A stretch of DNA of 64,000 nt from Altererythrobacter lutimaris (GTDB taxonomy: Bacteria > Pseudomonadota > Alphaproteobacteria > Sphingomonadales > Sphingomonadaceae), in contig NZ_JABWTA010000001.1 of the NCBI RefSeq assembly GCF_013371495.1, positions 558,001 through 622,000 on the forward strand, given 5' to 3'. A program made the translations under genes and the position numbers. Every line of letters starts with the position of its first letter. The first letter of the stretch is position 1. The notes below the pieces were generated by a model. The model was not told the DNA's origin. It saw only the letters and a program-made list of their open reading frames with translations, and searched no databases. Below are positions 35,404-44,707 of the stretch, piece after piece.

Positions 35404-37166
35404 TCCGCCGCTTCAGCCAGCTCTGCGCGTTGAGGCCCACGGATCAGACCACCTGGCGTTGCGCCGGTCCATTCGCCGTCGCGGAAAGTGACGTTGCCGT
35501 TCTTGATCGTGCAAACATAGCCATCGGCCTTTTGCAGCAGGCGCTTGCCTCCGGCCGGCAGATCAAAGGCCAACCAAGGCTTGCCGAGCTTGATGGCATC
35601 CATGTCGATGACATTGATGTCTGCAAGGTAACCAGGCGCAATGATCCCTCGGTCCTCCAAACCATAGAGCTTCGCGGTGTCATGGCATTGACGCTTGATC
35701 GCATTTTCAAGCGGGATGCGATCGCCGCGTTTGCGATCGCGCACCCAGTGCTGAAGCATGAAGGTAGGGCTGGCAGCATCGCAGATTGTGCCGCAATGCG
35801 CCCCGCCGTCGGACAGGGAATTCACCGTGTCGTCTGAGTTCTGCAGTGGATGCAAGAAGTCCAGATTCTTGTCCGCATAGTTCAAGATCGGGAGATAAAT
35901 GAAACCGTTCGCATCTTCGCGGCAAAGCATATCATAGGCATACTCCTGCGGATCAACGCCTGCCGCCTGTGCGCGCGCCTGGACGGTCTCTTCCTCGGTA
36001 GGCTCATAATCGAAGCCGGGGTCCATCTCGTATTGCATGGCCCAACCCATCGATATCACTGCAACAACGGGCAGAATATCCTGAGGCGCTTCGCTGAAAT
36101 CGTTCGATTCAGAAAGGAGTTGCGCTTTGAATTCCGGGTCTAGCAATTTGGCTTTCTGCTCAGCCCAAGGCAGTTCTTCAATGGTTTGCCAGCTAGGACG
36201 GAACCGGAACGGATGGACTGTGCCTTGCCACGCCATGATGATCCCGTTTCCACGCAGCGCGATCTGAGCGACGATGTTCGCGCCATTATCGTTCTCTGCT
36301 CGCATGGTCTCAATCTGCTCGTCAAGCGGCAGCTCTTTGGCGATAGACTGGAGCGCAGCGAACGTCACTGGCACGCCGTTTTCGCGGCTCAATTGCCCCA
36401 TCCATTCAAATTCGTTCCAGTCACGCTGCAGATCGCTTGCCATTTCGAACACAGCGTGGCCGCCGGCTTGCTTCCCGCGACCAAGCGCGCGGCCGATCTC
36501 GAGCAGCTCTTCCTTGGTTGCAGTGGTGCCAGGCACAAGCTCGCCATCTACCGACTTGTGAAGGACAGTGCGCGAGGTCGAGAAGCCAAGCGCGCCTGCG
36601 CGGACACCTTCTTCCACGATTTGTCCCATCTTTGCGATGTCGTCCTCGGTGGGAACGGCGCCCGGCTGCTCGCGATCCTCAAGTACGTATGCTCGCACCG
36701 CTCCGTGCGGAACATGCGTGCCGATGTCGACCGTGCGCGGCAGCTTTTCGAGCGCATCGAGATATTCCGGGAAGGTTTCCCAGTCCCACGTGATACCTTC
36801 AGCAAGAGCCGTACCAGGAATGTCTTCGACACCTTCCATGAGGCTGATGAGCCACTCATGGCGGTCGGGCTTGGCAGGTGCGAAGCCAACGCCGCAATTG
36901 CCCATGACAACCGTCGTGACGCCATGCCAGCTGGAAGGCGCCATTTCCTGATCCCAAGTGGCTTGCCCGTCATAATGCGTGTGAATGTCGACGAAGCCTG
37001 GCGCGACGATCTTGCCAGTTGCGTCTATCTCTTCGTCAGCATCGCCCGATACAGTGCCGACTTGCGCGATAAGGCCGTCCTTAATGGCCACATCCGCAGT
37101 AAAGCGCTTTGCGCCTGTTCCGTCGACGACGGTTCCTCCGCGGATAATCAGATCAAATGCCGCCAT
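35400..37166 (-). CDS. N-acyl-D-amino-acid deacylase family amidohydrolase
   Basis: 588 residues from ATG 37166; the open frame runs further upstream, but MAAFDLIIRGGTVVDGTG is the canonical amidohydrolase start. Metal-binding HTH in FVDIHTHYDGQ (first strand), the following GVTTVVMGNCGVGFAP segment with Cys as in D-aminoacylases, and DGGAHCGTICD with the conserved late Asp. The C-terminus ends in PGGLIRGPQ. Family enzymes use zinc to hydrolyse N-acyl-D-amino acids or related amides. Coupled with the SDR; divergent from an epoxide-hydrolase-like gene 80 bases away. Confidence 0.9.
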   Translation of the reverse strand: MAAFDLIIRGGTVVDGTGAKRFTADVAIKDGLIAQVGTVSGDADEEIDATGKIVAPGFVDIHTHYDGQATWDQEMAPSSWHGVTTVVMGNCGVGFAPAKPDRHEWLISLMEGVEDIPGTALAEGITWDWETFPEYLDALEKLPRTVDIGTHVPHGAVRAYVLEDREQPGAVPTEDDIAKMGQIVEEGVRAGALGFSTSRTVLHKSVDGELVPGTTATKEELLEIGRALGRGKQAGGHAVFEMASDLQRDWNEFEWMGQLSRENGVPVTFAALQSIAKELPLDEQIETMRAENDNGANIVAQIALRGNGIIMAWQGTVHPFRFRPSWQTIEELPWAEQKAKLLDPEFKAQLLSESNDFSEAPQDILPVVAVISMGWAMQYEMDPGFDYEPTEEETVQARAQAAGVDPQEYAYDMLCREDANGFIYLPILNYADKNLDFLHPLQNSDDTVNSLSDGGAHCGTICDAASPTFMLQHWVRDRKRGDRIPLENAIKRQCHDTAKLYGLEDRGIIAPGYLADINVIDMDAIKLGKPWLAFDLPAGGKRLLQKADGYVCTIKNGNVTFRDGEWTGATPGGLIRGPQRAELAEAAE

Positions 37167-37246
37167 TGGTGCCTCTCCAGACTTGCTCCAGGTTTTTCTT
37201 TGCAACGGGCTTACCATAAGGGCGAGGGCGGTGCTACATTCTCCGC

Positions 37247-38161
37247 ATGACAATGGCACAAAGCGGGGAAGCGACCTGGACGCCGGATCCGGGCAGCGGA
37301 ATTATGATCGACTGGGTCGAGGCCAACGGACTGACGTTCGAGGTCGCAAAGGCCGGCTCGCAAGACAGCGATCACTTGGCGATCTGCCTCCATGGCTTTC
37401 CAGAGCTTCACTATAGTTGGCGGCATCAGATGCATTTACTTGCGGAGCTCGGCTACAAGGTCTGGGCCCCTAATCTGCGCGGCTATGGTGCAACGTCGCG
37501 GCCGGGTGACAAAAAGGCCTATCGCCTCGATAATCTTACTGCAGATGTCGCGGCATTGATCGATGCGAGCGGCGCGAAAGAAGTCACGCTGCTTGCACAT
37601 GATTGGGGCGCGATAATCGCTTGGCACTTCGCCATCAAGAAAGTGCGTCCGCTGACACGCCTGGTCATCATGAATGTGCCGCATCCGCAGTGCGGCGCAA
37701 GAGAACTCAAAACCTGGAAGCAGCTCAAGAAGAGCTGGTACATGTTCTTTTTCCAGATCCCCAAGATACCGGAAATGCGCCTGGGCAAGAATGACGCGGC
37801 GATTGTTGGCAGGCTGTTCCGGGAGACATCAGTCAACAAGGATCGGTTTAGCCGGGAAGAGATAGAGCCATACCGCGCAGCGGCGGCGCGTCCCGGCGCA
37901 ATTACCGCTATGCTCAATTACTATCGCGCTCTTTTCCAGACGCCCGATGGCCGACAGACAGGCGATGGCACAGTCGATGTGCCGACGCTTATCCTCTGGG
38001 GCGAGAAAGACATCGCGATCCATATCGACTGTTTGAACGGCACTGATGAATACGTCGCTGACCTGACGGTGAAGCGCTTCCCGAATGCATCGCACTGGGT
38101 GCAGCAGGACGTGCCCGATCAAGTCAATGCTGAGCTGAAGGCGTGGCTTCCATCGGCCTAG
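37247..38161 (+). CDS. Alpha/beta hydrolase, epoxide hydrolase-like
   Basis: 304 residues. Oxyanion motif HGFPE at residues 49-53 and nucleophile D119 in AHDWGA. HGxP plus HDWG is the standard signature of soluble epoxide hydrolases and related dehalogenases. The acidic residue in LWGEKD and the His in NASHWVQQD complete the triad. Two Tyr in the cap (NYYRALF and nearby) could activate the epoxide. Convergent with the next gene, overlapping its stop by four bases. Confidence 0.9.
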   Translation: MTMAQSGEATWTPDPGSGIMIDWVEANGLTFEVAKAGSQDSDHLAICLHGFPELHYSWRHQMHLLAELGYKVWAPNLRGYGATSRPGDKKAYRLDNLTADVAALIDASGAKEVTLLAHDWGAIIAWHFAIKKVRPLTRLVIMNVPHPQCGARELKTWKQLKKSWYMFFFQIPKIPEMRLGKNDAAIVGRLFRETSVNKDRFSREEIEPYRAAAARPGAITAMLNYYRALFQTPDGRQTGDGTVDVPTLILWGEKDIAIHIDCLNGTDEYVADLTVKRFPNASHWVQQDVPDQVNAELKAWLPSA

Positions 38162-39474
38162 CGGCTCGCCTTTATCATTGATTCGATATCGACGAATTTC
38201 TCGCGCGGTGCACCAGCACGAGCGGCTTCTTCTTCCGCCTCTTCGATTTTCTTCCAGTCGCGGAATGTGACGATATCGAGCTTGCGCTGGTTGGCTAGAG
38301 CATCAAATGCTTCGCGTCCGCCTTTGCCCTTGCGTCCAAGGACACCGCCATCAAGGTCTTCTGCGATCTTCTCGACGATATCATAACCGTCCGGCCGGTT
38401 TGTGCCGATCGTGCCTGTGGGGCCTCTTCGCGCCCAACCAACGCAGTACATGCCCGGGAGAATGCGCCCACCATCATTGGCAAAGCGTCCCGCGCGTTCA
38501 TCAAAGGGCACGTCGGGTATTGGAGAAGTGCGGTAGCCGATGCAGGTTATGACCATGCTTGCTGGAACTTCGTAGGTCTCGCCAGTCCCAACGGCGCGGC
38601 CGGCCTCGACCTTGGTGCGCTCGACTTTTACGGCTTCGACTTTCTCATCGCCTAGGAAGCGAACGGGGCTCGCGAACATATCGAATTCGATCTCGATGGC
38701 TTTCTCGGCATGCATGTCTTCCGGTATGGCTGCAAAACTGCGCAGATGGGTGACGGACTTGCGCAAACCCGGCTCAAGAAGCGCGTCTTCAGCCTCGTCC
38801 GGAAAATCATCCTTGTCGACGCGAGGTGAAGCCCTTTCAAGCGCGCCGAGTTCGCCCAATTCCTTGGGCGTCATCATGATTTGATGCGGGCCGCGGCGCC
38901 CGAGGATGGTGATTTTTTCGATTTTTGAGCCAAGCAAGCTTTCTAAAGCATGTGCAACGACGTCAGCGCCCTCGAACTCGGTTTCAGTCTTGGACAAAAT
39001 GCGCGCGACATCCAATGCGACATTGCCCATGCCAATGACTACGACATGTCCTTTGCTGAGATCCGGGTCGAGATCTGCGAATTTCGGATGCCCGTTATAC
39101 CATCCAACGAACTCTGCGCTTCCAAAGATGTTGTCGAGATCTTCCCCTTCAAGACCGAGTTGCCTGTCATTGGGCGCGCCCGTTGCGAAGATAACCGCAT
39201 CGTAAAGCTCGCGGAGCTCAGCGACGGTAATGTCCTTGCCAACCGCTACATTGCCTACGAACCGGACATTCTCGTTCAGGGCAGTCTTTTCGTAGCGCCG
39301 CGAGACGCCTTTGATGGATTGGTGATCGGGAGCGACACCAAAGCGAATGAGTCCGTATGGAACAGGCAGCAAATCGAAAACATCAACACTTACCTCATCG
39401 CCCCACTGCTTTTGCGCGGCTTCCGCCGTGTAATAGCCTGCCGGACCGGAGCCAATGATCGCTATGTGCCGCAT
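38158..39474 (-). CDS. Ferredoxin/adrenodoxin-type NADP reductase (FprA-like)
   Basis: 438-residue FAD flavoprotein of the adrenodoxin reductase type, passing electrons between NADPH and a ferredoxin. FAD motif IIGSGPAGYYTAEAA at the N-terminus, PVPYGLIRFGVAPDHQSIK (diagnostic), VIGMGNVALDVARIL for NADP binding, and GWARRGPTGTIGTNRPDG near the C-terminus. The likely partner is a ferredoxin serving a cytochrome P450, but none lies in this window. The gene lies 39 bases downstream of phaZ on the same strand. Confidence 0.93.
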   Translation of the reverse strand: MRHIAIIGSGPAGYYTAEAAQKQWGDEVSVDVFDLLPVPYGLIRFGVAPDHQSIKGVSRRYEKTALNENVRFVGNVAVGKDITVAELRELYDAVIFATGAPNDRQLGLEGEDLDNIFGSAEFVGWYNGHPKFADLDPDLSKGHVVVIGMGNVALDVARILSKTETEFEGADVVAHALESLLGSKIEKITILGRRGPHQIMMTPKELGELGALERASPRVDKDDFPDEAEDALLEPGLRKSVTHLRSFAAIPEDMHAEKAIEIEFDMFASPVRFLGDEKVEAVKVERTKVEAGRAVGTGETYEVPASMVITCIGYRTSPIPDVPFDERAGRFANDGGRILPGMYCVGWARRGPTGTIGTNRPDGYDIVEKIAEDLDGGVLGRKGKGGREAFDALANQRKLDIVTFRDWKKIEEAEEEAARAGAPREKFVDIESMIKASR

Positions 39475-39513
39475 GACCTTCGCTCCTATCCTGATCCGCT
39501 TGTGGCGTGTCCC

Positions 39514-40386
39514 TTATGCGGCCTTGCTGTGTTCGGCACCGTCCGGTTCGTCGAGGAAGCGGTGCATAGCTTCAACGCATTCATCACTATGGCTGAGCAG
39601 GAACAAGTGTCCTCCACCTCTCAGGACCAGCAATTCGCTATCCGGGATAAGCTTGTCGAGGAACCAGCCATTGGTCAGCGGAACAATGTGATCCTCATCG
39701 CCCATCATGATCAGCGTTTTCTTTCGCATGAATGGCAAGGCAGGAGCGCTGGTCCATCCCAGCATCGCCATCAATTGGTAGAAATATCCACGCGGGGAAG
39801 GGGGCTTCAACCGATGGATATGCTCCATCTTGTTGAGGCTCTTGCCAAGTGCTCCGCCGTATAGCGTCTGGAAGTGCTCTTCCATGAAAGCAGCATCGAT
39901 ATAGCGTCGCGGATCGGCCATCTTGCTGAGTGAAGCTGGATTGCCCGGCATCATCAGCATCCCTGCCGTAGTTGCGGCTAGGATAAGTCTGCGCGTGCGT
40001 CCAGGGTGCTGGATCGCAAAGTGCTGAGCCATGGCGCCACCCCAGCTAACGCCCATCACATCGACCTTGTCGACTCCCAGTTTGTCTAATAATTGCGTAG
40101 TCGTCCAAGCCATAGTGACTGTGTTGTAGGGGACGACCGGTTCAGGCGATCCACCGATGCCGGGCATGTCGAACATAATGAAAGCGCGTTCGGGCAGTGC
40201 TTCCGCAAGCGGTGCAACAGCCTCGATATTCGCGCCGATCCCGTTAAAGAACAGCAGTGGTAAATGCTCGCTCGGCTCATCTAGTCGCCAAGTTGCGACA
40301 CGCAAAGTACGCCCGCCGACGGTTTCCATGGTGATGTTAGCATCGGCCATGGCCTCGTCGAGCGCATCATCGAGTCTGTCCGTCAA
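39514..40386 (-). CDS. phaZ: Intracellular PHA depolymerase (PhaZ-like)
   Basis: 290-residue alpha/beta hydrolase matching the Pseudomonas-type intracellular poly(3-hydroxyalkanoate) depolymerase family. The start NITMETVGGRTLRVATW and the FFNGIGAN oxyanion segment are typical. Nucleophile S114 is in GVSWGGAM, Asp in MGDEDHIVP and His in GGGHLFLLS. Immediately downstream of phaC on the same strand, as in medium-chain-length PHA loci, so storage polymer synthesis and mobilisation are encoded together. Confidence 0.88.
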   Translation of the reverse strand: MTDRLDDALDEAMADANITMETVGGRTLRVATWRLDEPSEHLPLLFFNGIGANIEAVAPLAEALPERAFIMFDMPGIGGSPEPVVPYNTVTMAWTTTQLLDKLGVDKVDVMGVSWGGAMAQHFAIQHPGRTRRLILAATTAGMLMMPGNPASLSKMADPRRYIDAAFMEEHFQTLYGGALGKSLNKMEHIHRLKPPSPRGYFYQLMAMLGWTSAPALPFMRKKTLIMMGDEDHIVPLTNGWFLDKLIPDSELLVLRGGGHLFLLSHSDECVEAMHRFLDEPDGAEHSKAA

Positions 40387-40448
40387 ATTCTGGTTCCTGT
40401 CCTGCGACCTCTTTGGGCCATGTCTTGCTGGAGAAGCGACGCTCCGGC

Positions 40449-42143
40449 TTATCTTTCTTCCACTACGTACAGACCGGGGGCGGGGTCCAGCGGCTTGTGA
40501 TCGTCATCCCCGACTGAAACAGGTGCTGGTTTCTTGGTGCCGGAACGTTCCTGCATCCATTCCATCCAGAACGGCCACCAGCTCCCTTTGACTTCCTCGG
40601 TACCTTGCAGCCAATCATCAGCCGTTTTGGGTAGCTTGCCCTTCTTCTTTTGGACGTAATACTTGGCTTTGGGATTACCCGGAGGATTTAGGATCGCTTG
40701 CATGTGGCCAGACTGGCTCAGGACATATGTAATGTCTTTGGATCCGAACAACTGGGTCGAACGATAGGTCGCTTTCCAGGGTGTAATGTGGTCTGTGACG
40801 CCGCCCAGGATGAACATGTCCGACTTCACTTTCGAAAGATCGATCTTGTGTTCGGCCATCTCGACTTCGCCCTTCTTGGTAAAGGCGAGCGTTTCGAACA
40901 GCGTCAGGAAGTCACCCATCAGACTTGCTGAGAGATTGGTCGCATCAGCATTCCAGAACAGAACGTCAAAGGCTGGCGGATCCATTCCAAGCAGGTAGTT
41001 GTTGATGACATAGTTCCAGATCAGGTCATTCGGACGCAACCAGGCAAAGCCGCGCGCTAAGTCATCCGCTTTGATGATTCCGGCTTTCTCTGCGCGTTGG
41101 CGAGCGAGGGCCATGCCGTTCTCTGAAACAAGAGACCCAGCTTCCACATCGGTCGGCTTAGGATGCAGAACACAAACCATGAGTGTGAGCGTTCCGAGCA
41201 GATCGCTCTTCTGAGCTGCCAGTTTTGATGCGAGGACAGAGGCTGTCTGGCCACCAGAACAGCCAGCAGAGACATTCACCTTGTCGGAGCCGGTTATCTT
41301 GGAAACAGCTTCCATCGCCTCTTCGCAGGCCTTGATATAATCACTCATCCCCCAGACGCCTTGTTCCTTTGAAGGATTGCGCCACGAGATGACAAAGGTC
41401 TGAATTCCGTTGTCGAGCTGGTATTTCACGACAGACTTATCGGGCGATAAGTCATTGATATACATCTTGTTGATCTGCGGCGGAATCGTCAGTTGCGGGA
41501 CTTCGTAAACCTCGTCGGTCGTCGGCGCGTAGTGGACGAGCTCGAACATTTCCGTTCGCAGAACGACGGAGCCTTCCGAGGTCGCGATATTCTCGCCCAA
41601 TTTGAACGGGCGTTTGTCAACCTGACTAACCATCCCCTTATTATTGACGAGATCATTATACGCGTTCTTGAGACCGGCGATCAGCGACAGGCCGCCTGAA
41701 TTGATGAGCTGCTTTTGCGCTACCGGATTGCCGACGAGCGTATTGGTTGGGGCCAAGCCATCAATGATGATGTTCGAGATGAAATTGGCACGATTGCGCT
41801 CCAGCTCGTCCAGTTCCAGCTCTTCGACCCAATTGCGCATACCCTTCTGCACAGCGAGATAATACTGCGCACCTGCGCGGAAGAAGGGATTGTACTGCCA
41901 CGCCGGATCCATAAAGCGCTTGTCTTTTGGGTCGGGCGCTAGATCGGATTTGCCGGTCATGATCTTCACCATGTCCTCACCCATCGCTTGAGCGTGGCGC
42001 ATTATACGCGACGGGTCCGATGCTGTTTCTCGCAAAAGCAGTGCAACAGCGCCCACGAAGTCTTCGCGAGCAATGCCGATCAATGGTCCCAGAGCGTTGG
42101 TGGATTGAGCGGCTTCGTTTTCCAGTTTGATCTTTTCAGCCAT
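40449..42143 (-). CDS. phaC: Poly(R)-hydroxyalkanoic acid synthase
   Basis: Polymerises (R)-3-hydroxyacyl-CoA into PHA granules. 564 residues from ATG 42143, preceded by GGGGAAAGC; the longer frame to 42170 lacks such a site. Nucleophile C295 in SAGCSGGQT (the PhaC lipase-like box), Asp in GGVTDHITPW and His in SGHMQAILNPPGN give the Cys-Asp-His triad. The conserved N-terminal domain contains NPFFRAGAQYYL. The single-subunit organisation and adjacent phaZ favour a class I/II enzyme; no phaE or phaR subunit is present. Confidence 0.94.
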   Translation of the reverse strand: MAEKIKLENEAAQSTNALGPLIGIAREDFVGAVALLLRETASDPSRIMRHAQAMGEDMVKIMTGKSDLAPDPKDKRFMDPAWQYNPFFRAGAQYYLAVQKGMRNWVEELELDELERNRANFISNIIIDGLAPTNTLVGNPVAQKQLINSGGLSLIAGLKNAYNDLVNNKGMVSQVDKRPFKLGENIATSEGSVVLRTEMFELVHYAPTTDEVYEVPQLTIPPQINKMYINDLSPDKSVVKYQLDNGIQTFVISWRNPSKEQGVWGMSDYIKACEEAMEAVSKITGSDKVNVSAGCSGGQTASVLASKLAAQKSDLLGTLTLMVCVLHPKPTDVEAGSLVSENGMALARQRAEKAGIIKADDLARGFAWLRPNDLIWNYVINNYLLGMDPPAFDVLFWNADATNLSASLMGDFLTLFETLAFTKKGEVEMAEHKIDLSKVKSDMFILGGVTDHITPWKATYRSTQLFGSKDITYVLSQSGHMQAILNPPGNPKAKYYVQKKKGKLPKTADDWLQGTEEVKGSWWPFWMEWMQERSGTKKPAPVSVGDDDHKPLDPAPGLYVVEER

Positions 42144-42381
42144 GCTTTCCCCGAGTGGCAGTGAATTCAAATCTCTGTCACCTGAATGGCGCTGAGAACG
42201 TTAAATGGCAAGCCAACATTGCCAGTTTGAGCGAGATCTATGAGCCCACTTTTGGCAGCCTGTGGCGGGCCCTTGTCGCTCGTTATGGTTAATTTGAGGC
42301 ACCGGGAAATTAGCCAATTGGCAAGAACTTATTGTTAAATCCTCAACAGGGTATCGCTTCGTAGAAAAGAACATAAGATCA

Positions 42382-44592
42382 ATGGCAGGACTGCTGGGAA
42401 GACTTACAGGCGGGAAAGGTAAAGGCACGGAGAAGTTGGCTCCGCTTTGCCCGATCAAACAGAATGACCTCGCCCGTCGGGTCGAATTGCTTGACAGCTT
42501 TGAGCAGGCAGGGCTCGGCTGGTTCTGGGCAACTGACGCATTTGGCCGCCTGATTTACCTATCGAAGAATGCCATTTCGCAGCTTGGCTGGGATGAAGCC
42601 GAAATAATCGGCCGCCCGCTGACCGATTTGTTGTTGCCGCCGGAAGATGAAGAAGATTCGCGATCGGAACGACCGCTCAAATTCCTTCTCGGCGCACGAA
42701 ATTCGATTTCGCAGCTGGACGTGCGCGTCGCCGTAGAGACCACAGAAGTATGGTGGGAAATCGCTGGGAAGCCTCAATTCGACAAGAACGGCGAATTCAA
42801 CGGCTATCGGGGTAGTGCCAAGGACATCACTGCGACACGAGAAAACCAAAGGAATGCGGAACGCCTCTCACAGTATGACTCCCTAACCGGTCTAGCTAAC
42901 CGGCATCGCATGGCAAAACGGCTTGGCGCGACGCTTAGCGCTTATCGCAATGCCAAGCGGTCATGTGCCTTGATGATGCTGGACCTCGACAGGTTCAAAC
43001 AGGTCAACGATACGCTTGGACACCCGGCAGGCGACGAGCTTTTGAAGCAAGTGGCCGCCAGATTGGGGCAGATCATTGGCAAGCGTGGGGAGATCGGTCG
43101 ACTTGGGGGCGATGAATTCCAGATCATGCTGCCGGACATCGACGACCGCGGCAAACTTGGAGATCTTGCGAACCGTGTCATCCAGATGGTTTCTCAGCCG
43201 TATTCGATCAATGGAGCGCGGGCGATCATTGGAACCTCGGTCGGTATCGCTGTTGCGCCTTACGATGGGATCGAGCCAGAGGAGCTCGTCAAAGCGGCTG
43301 ATCTGGCTTTGTATTCAGCCAAAGGCAGCGGGCGGGGGCAGTTTCGCTTCTATTCAAGCACGCTCAAGGACAGCGCCAAGCATCGGCGCAACATTGAAGA
43401 GGATCTGCGCGATGCAATGCATCGCGACGAGCTCTCTATGGCATACCAACCGATTGTTGATGCATCGACGCATAAAGTGGCGTGTTTCGAAGCGCTGATG
43501 CGCTGGGAGCATCCAGAGCGAGGGCCGATCTCGCCCACTGAGTTCATCCCGATCGCTGAAGACTGTGGTCTTATCAAGAAGATCGGCACGTGGGCTCTGG
43601 AAACGGCCTGCAGCGAGGCCGCCCAATGGCCGATAGAGCTGCGTGTCGCCATCAATGTGTCAGCGGTTCAGTTTGCGAATGATGACTTTCCGCAGACAGT
43701 CAAGAACGCGCTCAAGAAGAGTGGCATCAGTCCTTCCCGGGTCGAGCTTGAAATCACGGAAAGCGTGTTCATGGGCGACGATGAGCGAACACAAAGGATG
43801 TTCAAGGAACTCAAGAACCTTGGTGTTAGGCTGGCCCTTGACGATTTTGGAACCGGATACAGTTCACTGAGCTATTTGCGCAAAGCGCCATTCGATAAAA
43901 TCAAGATAGATCAGACATTTGTACGCGGCTCCTGCGAGCCCGATAACAACAATGCCGCTATCATCAGTTCGATAGTGAGCCTTGCTGACGCTCTCGATAT
44001 GGAGACTGTGGCGGAAGGCGTTGAAACGAAAGACGAACTCGAGCTGGTCAAGAAGCGCAAGGCGACCCACTTGCAAGGTGCAATCTTCTCGTTTGGTGTC
44101 CCCCATGATGAAGTGATGGCAAAGCTTGAGAGCGGTGATTTGGTTTACGAGCCACGTGGGCCAGAGCGGTATCGCTCGCAACGACGGACGGAACTACGGC
44201 GCATCGGCCTTGTCCATGGCGACTATCGCTACAACGTCGTCCTCAAGAATCTCTCCAAATCAGGCGCTAGGGTTGAGGGGCTGTTGGATGTTCCCTTGGA
44301 GACTGAAGTGGTTCTTGATCTGGGTGATGGTCAGCTGGCAGTTGCGACTGTCGTGCGGAGCGAAGGATTTGCACAAGGTCTTCAGTTTGAGACCCCGCTT
44401 ATCAGCGATGGTTTCGATGGCCTCTGCACGCGCCATCGGGTCTCCCCCTATCAGATAGAAGCAGCAGGTAAGCCACTGAGTGCATTGCCGGAAGACGCCT
44501 ATTCTGCCTTGGCTGGTCTAGGCACCGCAGCGATTGCACAGCCTCAGTTTCGAGAAGTCGATATTAGCGTAGCCCGCTCCGAAGCCGCGTAG
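42382..44592 (+). CDS. PAS-GGDEF-EAL-PilZ protein, catalytically intact
   Basis: 736-residue cytosolic cyclic-di-GMP turnover protein. A PAS-like sensor covers about residues 35-155 (GWFWATDAFGRLIYLSKNA). The GGDEF domain (about 165-330) has RLGGDEFQIM; I see no RxxD inhibitory site at the usual position. The EAL domain (about 345-590) keeps the catalytic set: EALMRWEHP, INVSAVQF, LEITES, LDDFGTGYSS, IKIDQTF, VAEGVET and LQG. A PilZ-type domain closes it (about 600-700: RRTELRR, NLSKSGARVEG). It could both make and break c-di-GMP. The gene is followed 115 bases later by a full-length paralogue. Confidence 0.93.
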   Translation: MAGLLGRLTGGKGKGTEKLAPLCPIKQNDLARRVELLDSFEQAGLGWFWATDAFGRLIYLSKNAISQLGWDEAEIIGRPLTDLLLPPEDEEDSRSERPLKFLLGARNSISQLDVRVAVETTEVWWEIAGKPQFDKNGEFNGYRGSAKDITATRENQRNAERLSQYDSLTGLANRHRMAKRLGATLSAYRNAKRSCALMMLDLDRFKQVNDTLGHPAGDELLKQVAARLGQIIGKRGEIGRLGGDEFQIMLPDIDDRGKLGDLANRVIQMVSQPYSINGARAIIGTSVGIAVAPYDGIEPEELVKAADLALYSAKGSGRGQFRFYSSTLKDSAKHRRNIEEDLRDAMHRDELSMAYQPIVDASTHKVACFEALMRWEHPERGPISPTEFIPIAEDCGLIKKIGTWALETACSEAAQWPIELRVAINVSAVQFANDDFPQTVKNALKKSGISPSRVELEITESVFMGDDERTQRMFKELKNLGVRLALDDFGTGYSSLSYLRKAPFDKIKIDQTFVRGSCEPDNNNAAIISSIVSLADALDMETVAEGVETKDELELVKKRKATHLQGAIFSFGVPHDEVMAKLESGDLVYEPRGPERYRSQRRTELRRIGLVHGDYRYNVVLKNLSKSGARVEGLLDVPLETEVVLDLGDGQLAVATVVRSEGFAQGLQFETPLISDGFDGLCTRHRVSPYQIEAAGKPLSALPEDAYSALAGLGTAAIAQPQFREVDISVARSEAA

Positions 44593-44707
44593 CCACTTCT
44601 TCTCTTAACCTGCGCTCAAATTAGCAGAAAAATAACCAACACGCTTTACTCCACATGGTGCAATCCGGATCTGCTTGTAGGCCGGGTAATTCAGGAGTTC
44701 AGGTCAG